Shown: positions 59,861-64,000 of the stretch, one piece after another
Position numbering within the stretch: position 1 is the first letter of the stretch
How the letters are laid out: each line of letters starts with the position of its first letter
Source of the DNA: Methylopila henanensis
GTDB lineage: Bacteria > Pseudomonadota > Alphaproteobacteria > Rhizobiales > Methylopilaceae
NCBI RefSeq assembly: GCF_042681025.1
Contig: NZ_JBHUER010000010.1
Location: forward strand, 682,001-746,000
DNA: 64,000 nucleotides
Direction: 5' to 3'
Notes under the pieces: model-generated
Seen by the model: the letters and a program-made list of their open reading frames with translations, nothing else
Database searches by the model: none
What the model was told of the DNA's origin: nothing
Position numbers and translations under genes: made by a program

Positions 59861-60951
59861 ACCGCGACCGCCAGCTCGTCGGCCGGCAGGGCCGGCGCGC
59901 CGCCGCCGATCATCTGGGCGTAGAGCCGCTCGTAGATCGAAACCATGAGGTCGGCGTCGCAGTGGCGCTCGGCCCGCAGCCGGCACTTCCGGCGGTCCAG
60001 CCGTTGCGCCGCGATCGCGGCCTCTGCGAGAGCCGACGGATCGTCGGGCGTCGCCAGCACGCCGCAGGTCTCGTCGAGGACTTCCGCGACGGCGCCGCGC
60101 GCGAACGCCGCGACGGGCGTTCCGCAGGCCAGCGCCTCCGCCGCGACGAGCCCGTAGGGTTCTTCCCAGCATGGCGTGAACAGCAGGGCTCGCGCCCCGC
60201 CGATCACCTCGGCGAGTTCGGCGTGGCCGAGATGGCCGAGATAGATCGCGTCCTGATCGAGCCGGGGCCGGATCTCGCGTTCAAAATAGTCCGCGTTCGC
60301 GATCGGGCCGGCGACGCGCAGCGGAAGCCCCACGAGCCGCGCCGCGTCGATCGCGAGATGCAGCCCCTTTTCCGGCACGATCCTTCCGGACCAGGCGAGA
60401 TAGCGGGCGGAAGAGGGTACGGGGCTGAAGGAGAAGCGCGTCAGGTCGATGCCGTTCAGCACGACGCCTTTGACCGGCGCGATCGGAGCCCAGAGGCCGC
60501 GAAGCGCGTCCGACACGGCGACGAAGGTGGACCGGGACGAGCTGCAGATCCGAACGCCGCTTTCGAGCCAGCAGAACGGCGGCGTGTGCAGCGTGGTCAG
60601 CATCGGCGTCGCGACCGCGTCCGCCATCGCGACCGGCAGATAATGCAGGGAGTTGTTGTGGATGACGTCGAAGCCGCGGCCGCCGAGCCCGGTCATCAGC
60701 TTCAGATAGGCGTGGTGCTCGCGGAAGAACGCCACGTCGGTGGCCTCGGCGAGGCCTACCTCCCGGATGGCGGTCTCCTCGCAGATCGGCTCCACGCCCA
60801 CCGACGGATCGGACCCGTCGGAGGCGAAGACGACGACGTCGTGCCCGCGGCGGCGCAGGCCGCTCGCGAGCAGATGGGTGTGGGTCTCTAGGCCGCCCGC
60901 GAAGGGCTCGCCGATCCGGTGCTTCAGATGCGCGATGATGCCGATACGCAA
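59857..60951 (-). CDS. Family 4 glycosyltransferase
   Basis: A 364-residue GT-B enzyme: GEPFAGGLETHTHLLASGLR near the N-terminus, AWSGRIVPEKGLHLAIDAAR, and the donor-binding EEPYGLVAAEALACGTPVAA with the E-x7-E motif. First gene of the seven-gene glycoconjugate operon and 58 bases downstream of the DUF892 gene on the same strand, so readthrough from that gene is likely. Product unknown. Confidence 0.92.
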   Translation of the reverse strand: MRIGIIAHLKHRIGEPFAGGLETHTHLLASGLRRRGHDVVVFASDGSDPSVGVEPICEETAIREVGLAEATDVAFFREHHAYLKLMTGLGGRGFDVIHNNSLHYLPVAMADAVATPMLTTLHTPPFCWLESGVRICSSSRSTFVAVSDALRGLWAPIAPVKGVVLNGIDLTRFSFSPVPSSARYLAWSGRIVPEKGLHLAIDAARLVGLPLRVAGPIANADYFEREIRPRLDQDAIYLGHLGHAELAEVIGGARALLFTPCWEEPYGLVAAEALACGTPVAAFARGAVAEVLDETCGVLATPDDPSALAEAAIAAQRLDRRKCRLRAERHCDADLMVSIYERLYAQMIGGGAPALPADELAVAV

Positions 60952-61009
60952 GACGACGCCCTACCTTTTGCGATGATCAAGCGCGGTCCAGCCCGCGCGG
61001 CGGAACGGG

Positions 61010-61489
61010 TCAGGCCGACAGCTGTTCCGCGATCTTCGAAAGGCGTTCGTCGGCGGCCTTCTCTTCCTCGAGGGTCTTCTGCAGAAGCGGCGTCGCCTCG
61101 TCGTAGCCGAGCTTGGCCGACCAGGACCGGAGCATGCCGTATCGGGCGATCTCGTAATGTTCGACGGCCTGCGCGCAGCCGATGAGGACGTCGTCGGAGG
61201 CCGGCGACTCGGCGAAGTCCTCGAGGTCCTCCTCCATTTCGGAGGTGATCCCCTGCATCGCCTCGCACGTCTTTGCGCGCGGCGTCTTGCCGATGATCTC
61301 GAAGATTTCGCTCAGACGCTCGATCTGCGTCTGCGTCTCCTCGAGATGCTCCTCGAACGCCTTCTTGAGGTCCAGCTCCTTTGCCGCCTTCGCGGACTTC
61401 TTCAGCGCTCGCGCCGACGCGCGCTCCGCGTAGAGCACGTCCTTCAGCGTTTCGTGGAATGCGTCCGCGAGCGTCTTGGTCGTAGCCAT
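61010..61489 (-). CDS. DUF892 (YciE/YciF-type) ferritin-like protein
   Basis: A 159-residue four-helix ferritin-like protein: DAFHETLKDVLYAERASARA in helix 1, LKKAFEEHLEETQTQIERLS in helix 2, AQAVEHYEIARYGML in helix 3 and TLEEEKAADERLSKIAEQL in helix 4. Glu/His pairs suit a di-metal site. Family members respond to stress and osmotic shock in enterobacteria; molecular activity is not settled. It precedes the glycosyltransferase operon and follows the Crp/83-residue pair. Confidence 0.92.
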   Translation of the reverse strand: MATTKTLADAFHETLKDVLYAERASARALKKSAKAAKELDLKKAFEEHLEETQTQIERLSEIFEIIGKTPRAKTCEAMQGITSEMEEDLEDFAESPASDDVLIGCAQAVEHYEIARYGMLRSWSAKLGYDEATPLLQKTLEEEKAADERLSKIAEQLSA

Positions 61490-61605
61490 CGGCGATCTCC
61501 CTGAGCCGTTTGAGGGGAGAGTCCGGCTTTCGCCTTCTCGTTCCCCGGCGCGGAGGGAAAATCGACCCGCGGGCTCCGTCCGGGCCGCTTCGGGAACAGA
61601 TTCCG

Positions 61606-61857
61606 TTATACCGGGATAAGGTCCCCGAGCTGCCGGTTGAGCCAGCGCTCCGCGGCGGCGAGATTGGCGAACAGGGGAGGCTTGGTGCTGTCGACGCCGT
61701 TGAAACCGGCCTCGAGGCTCCATTGCCCCACGACCGGCCCATGGTCGAGATCGTCAAGCCGGACAAGGACGGCGATGAGCTTGCCGTTGCGCAGGACCAG
61801 CCGACCTTCCTCGTCGGCCGATCCGGTTTCCACCTTTACGGGCAGGAACTCCATCAT
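61606..61857 (-). CDS. Small protein coupled to the Crp/Fnr regulator
   Basis: An 83-residue soluble protein I do not recognise. The sequence is well formed (VKVETGSADEEGRLVLRNGK at the start, AAAERWLNRQLGDLIPV at the end) with beta-rich first half and a C-terminal helix. Its ATG at 61855-61857 overlaps the stop of the Crp/Fnr gene in ATGA, so the two are translated together, and the protein could modulate or depend on that regulator. Confidence 0.75.
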   Translation of the reverse strand: MMEFLPVKVETGSADEEGRLVLRNGKLIAVLVRLDDLDHGPVVGQWSLEAGFNGVDSTKPPLFANLAAAERWLNRQLGDLIPV

Positions 61858-62579
61858 GGGCGCTCCTCGCGATCCTGTCTGAAGTGCAGATAGGCTGGGT
61901 CGAACTCGGCGAAAGCCTTCAGAGCCGCCACGTCGGGAATGGTGATGCCGCGTCCCGCGGAGACGATCAGGCCGGCGCCGCGCAGACGCTGAAGAGCGCG
62001 GTTCACCGAGACGGTCGTCAGTCCCACGGTGTCGCCCAGCTCGGCCTGCGACAGCTCGAGCCTGAAGCTGTCGTCCGTGGCCTGGCCGACGACCTGCAAT
62101 CGGACCAGCAGTTCGCAGAGGATGTGCGCGACGCGCGCGCTCGGCGTCCGGCGGCCCATGTTGACCAGCCATTCGCGCAGGATCGCGGCGTTGACGAGCT
62201 CGGACCACCACAGCGCGCGGGCAAGCGCGGGACGCGAAGTCAGCATCAGGATATGATCTTCGTTGAGCTCCGCGACCTGGCACGGCGTCCGCGCGGCCAT
62301 GCCGTGATCCATCTTGTCCAGCAGGAAGCCGTAAAGGTCGCAGAAGTCGCCCGGCACCAGATAGCCGATGATCTGCCGCTTGCCGTCCGGCAGCGTCTTG
62401 TAGCGATAGCCGTGTCCCTCGATGATCACATGGACGGTGTCGGTGTGGTCGCCCTCGCTGACGATGTCTTCACCGGCCTTCAGCGACCGTCCCCGTCCGA
62501 TCACGGCGTGAAGAAGCGTCTTGTCCTCCTCCGGCAGCGGATGAAGCGCTTCGAGTTTTCTGATGATCGCAGTCGACAT
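61854..62579 (-). CDS. Crp/Fnr-family transcriptional regulator
   Basis: A 241-residue regulator: cyclic-nucleotide-binding-type beta domain (SLKAGEDIVSEGDHTDTVHV; VPGDFCDLYGFLLDKMDHGM), dimer helix and C-terminal winged helix (LSQAELGDTVGLTTVSVNRA). It lacks the N-terminal cysteine cluster of oxygen-sensing FNR and has no obvious heme motif. The signal is unknown. It sits in a stress-type block (DUF892, manganese catalase, glycoconjugate genes) and probably controls part of it. Confidence 0.92.
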   Translation of the reverse strand: MSTAIIRKLEALHPLPEEDKTLLHAVIGRGRSLKAGEDIVSEGDHTDTVHVIIEGHGYRYKTLPDGKRQIIGYLVPGDFCDLYGFLLDKMDHGMAARTPCQVAELNEDHILMLTSRPALARALWWSELVNAAILREWLVNMGRRTPSARVAHILCELLVRLQVVGQATDDSFRLELSQAELGDTVGLTTVSVNRALQRLRGAGLIVSAGRGITIPDVAALKAFAEFDPAYLHFRQDREERP

Positions 62580-62591
62580 CCTGCCCCGTTC

Positions 62592-62873
62592 TCAATCTAC
62601 GCCGTGCGGACGATCTCCGGGCGCGCGCCCGGAGGCCTCGTCCCGCTGCGACGACAGCATCGCGTCGATGCGCGCGGATATGTGGTCCGCCACGCGGCCG
62701 TCGAGCTTCATCGCCTCCAGAGCCGTCTTCAGAGCCTCGAGCGCCTGCACGCGATCGTCTGCGGCGGCGTCGACATAGGCCTCGATATGCCGGTCGGCTG
62801 TTTCGAAGCCATCGTCGGTCGGGGAGCCGGCCGCCACCACAAACCACGTCAGACACGTCTGGAGATCGCTCAT
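62592..62873 (-). CDS. Small hypothetical protein upstream of the Crp/Fnr gene
   Basis: A 93-residue, mainly helical, acidic protein with no family I recognise (middle part ADDRVQALEALKTALEAMKL). It ends 12 bases before the Crp/Fnr start on the same strand and begins directly at the divergent operator-like repeat, as the first gene of the minus-strand block. Base composition and amino-acid make-up look genuinely coding. Confidence 0.65.
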   Translation of the reverse strand: MSDLQTCLTWFVVAAGSPTDDGFETADRHIEAYVDAAADDRVQALEALKTALEAMKLDGRVADHISARIDAMLSSQRDEASGRAPGDRPHGVD

Positions 62874-62875
62874 TC

Positions 62876-62892
62876 CACGTCTATACGACGTG
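62876..62892. promoter_or_regulatory. Inverted repeat between the Crp block and manganese catalase gene
   Basis: CACGTC-TATAC-GACGTG is an inverted repeat immediately upstream of the 93-residue gene. Two more CACGTC copies lie at 62845-62850 and 62854-62859, inside that gene. The nearby AT-rich patch (62893-62925) probably holds promoters for both directions. Rest of 62893-63051: no gene seen. Confidence 0.45.
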
Positions 62893-63051
62893 CAATAAAG
62901 GCCGGATATAAACTCCTATAACGCCGGGCGCCTCCCGCCGCCGATTTATCCCTCCATCCCTGCTTTCGCGCCTTTGCCCGCGGAACGACCGTCGCCTGAA
63001 AGCTCTCACCTATCGACGGCGGCGTGCGACGCGCCGCGAAGGGAGAGCGCA

Positions 63052-63963
63052 ATGTTCATGAGAATCGATCGGCTCCAGGCCNNNNNNNNNNNNNNNNNNN
63101 NNNNNNNNNNNNNNNNNNNNNNNNNNNNNGAGCTTCTGGGCGGCAAGTTCGGCGAGATGTCGACGCTGAACAACTACATGTTCCAGAGCTTCAATTTCCG
63201 CAACAAGTCCAAGACCAAGCCGTTCTACAGCCTCGTCGCCAGCATCACGGCGGAAGAACTGGGCCACGTCGAGCTGGTGTCGAACGGCGTCGCGATGCTG
63301 GCCAATGGCCCGACGCCGGAGGACGACCACGACCGCGACGTCTCCAAGGCGCCGTTCGAGGAGATGAAGGACATCCGTTCGGCGGCCTCGTTCCTCCACG
63401 CCGGAGGCGGCGCCATGCCCGCGGATTCGAACGGCCTGCCGTGGAACGGAACCTTCGTGTTCACGACCGGCAACCTGATCCTCGACCTGCTGCACAACTT
63501 CTTCCTCGAGTGCGGCGCGCGGCTGCACAAGCTCCGGGTCTACGAGACGCTGTCCGACCCGACCGGCCGCGAGGTCTGCGGCTATCTGCTCGTCCGCGGC
63601 TCCGTGCATGCGCACTCCTATGCGCTTGCGCTCAAGAACCTGACCGGCGTGGAGATGGAGAAGATGCTTCCGACGCCGAACATCGATCTCTCCAAGATTC
63701 CGGAATCGCAGAAGTATCTCGACGAGGGCAGTCACCGTCGCCTTTACACCTGGGGCGAGGAGACCTACCGCGACATGGCCTCGATCTGGGGCCGGGGCGA
63801 GCAGGCGCTTCCCAATGATCCGCCCGGCGAGCTCGAGGTCGTGCACGGCGCGCCCGACGGCGCGCGGATCGACGAGCTGCAGGGCGCCTCGGCCGCCTTC
63901 ACCAGCGATTACGACCCGGCCGAGATCTTCGAGATGGCCGCCAAGCTCCAGAAGAAGATGTGA
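63052..63963 (+). CDS. Manganese catalase (interrupted by an assembly gap)
   Basis: A 303-residue di-manganese catalase that dismutates hydrogen peroxide, cytoplasmic. Metal-site residues can be aligned with the Lactobacillus plantarum enzyme: Glu35 in KFGEMSTL, and Glu and His in TAEELGHVEL (69 and 72 here, 66 and 69 there). HAHSYALALKNLTGVEME lies in the second metal-site half. Residues 11-26 are hidden by 48 undetermined bases, which keep the frame. ATG 63052 has GGGAGAG upstream and starts MFMRID as in homologues. It is divergent from the Crp/DUF892/glycoconjugate block. Confidence 0.93.
   Translation: MFMRIDRLQAXXXXXXXXXXXXXXXXELLGGKFGEMSTLNNYMFQSFNFRNKSKTKPFYSLVASITAEELGHVELVSNGVAMLANGPTPEDDHDRDVSKAPFEEMKDIRSAASFLHAGGGAMPADSNGLPWNGTFVFTTGNLILDLLHNFFLECGARLHKLRVYETLSDPTGREVCGYLLVRGSVHAHSYALALKNLTGVEMEKMLPTPNIDLSKIPESQKYLDEGSHRRLYTWGEETYRDMASIWGRGEQALPNDPPGELEVVHGAPDGARIDELQGASAAFTSDYDPAEIFEMAAKLQKKM
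63082..63129. other. Run of 48 undetermined bases
   Basis: The sequence is N at every position from 63082 to 63129, within codons 11-26 of the manganese catalase gene. The length is a multiple of three and Glu35 falls at the expected residue, so the gap size appears right. Confidence 0.99.
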
Positions 63964-64000
63964 TGCGCGGCGGCGGAGCCGGCGCGCAGGACCGCCAGTC
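63963..64000 (+). CDS. Possible start of a gene running off the right edge (partial)
   Basis: ATG at 63963 overlaps the catalase stop (TGATG) and reads MRGGGAGAQDRQ to the window edge. The close coupling suggests a cotranscribed gene, but 12 residues are not enough to judge coding or function. Confidence 0.3.
   Translation, partial: MRGGGAGAQDRQ

Noticed and set aside
54734..60951. Interpretation of the glycoconjugate operon as a Nod-factor locus
   Set aside because: The NodS-like and deacetylase genes invite it, but there is no chitin synthase (NodC), no NodA acyltransferase, no NodB-type polysaccharide deacetylase and no nod box.
62982..63010. GGAAC as the -35 of an EcfG-type general stress promoter for manganese catalase
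   Set aside because: No GTT-type -10 element occurs 16-17 bases downstream, so the match is to one box only.
1..64000. tRNA, rRNA, CRISPR arrays, transposases, integrases and attachment sites
   Set aside because: Looked for throughout; none found. Gene content and composition look like ordinary chromosome.

Overview
The window is GC-rich DNA with tightly packed operons, many ATGA or GTGA stop/start overlaps and frequent GTG starts. Together with the gene content (malonate decarboxylase with a MatC carrier, TRAP transporters, FecI/FecR/TonB systems, a B12 riboswitch, NodS-like methyltransferase, manganese catalase), it looks like chromosome of an aerobic alphaproteobacterium, most likely of the order Hyphomicrobiales (Rhizobiales). 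I cannot name genus or species. No rRNA, tRNA, CRISPR, insertion sequence or phage gene was seen.

Layout. 1-7895: a complete malonate catabolism operon, matC-mdcA-B-C-D-E-G-H, preceded by a GTATAC operator and a divergent truncated gene. 8231-9885: a DUF47/PhoU-like protein with a PiT phosphate permease. 10016-12983: SDR oxidoreductase and MFS transporter, divergent from a LysR regulator. 13207-17811: FecR, FecI-type sigma factor and a TonB receptor with an STN signalling domain. 18162-25606: GntR regulator divergent from an operon of a TRAP transporter (DctQ, DctM, DctP), a mandelate-racemase-type enolase, a crotonase and an acyl-CoA ligase. 25649-30735: a cobalamin riboswitch heading methyltransferase, TonB receptor, periplasmic binding protein and FecCD permease, with no ATPase.

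31203-39780: a dipeptide-type ABC importer with a fused double ATPase, two luciferase-like flavin monooxygenases and a nitroreductase-family flavoprotein, best read as uptake and oxidative desulfurisation of an organosulfur compound. 39851-46715: sigma factor, FecR, siderophore receptor, Tat-exported FhuD-like protein and fused FhuB-like permease, again without an ATPase. 46947-54680: a thiolase divergent from a TetR regulator, followed by a MATE exporter and an RND efflux pair; palindromes of related form overlap both promoters.

54734-62873 (all minus strand): small protein, Crp/Fnr regulator, an 83-residue protein, a DUF892 ferritin-like protein, and then seven overlapping genes for a glycoconjugate pathway: GT4, GT2, GT-B, acyl-CoA dehydrogenase-like flavoprotein, PIG-L deacetylase, NodS-like methyltransferase, GT2. 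Divergent from this block is a manganese catalase interrupted by a 48-base assembly gap. I consider the seven-gene glycoconjugate operon, embedded in an oxidative-stress neighbourhood, the best candidate for an undescribed system. The enolase/crotonase/CoA-ligase TRAP operon and the B12-riboswitch methyltransferase operon come next.
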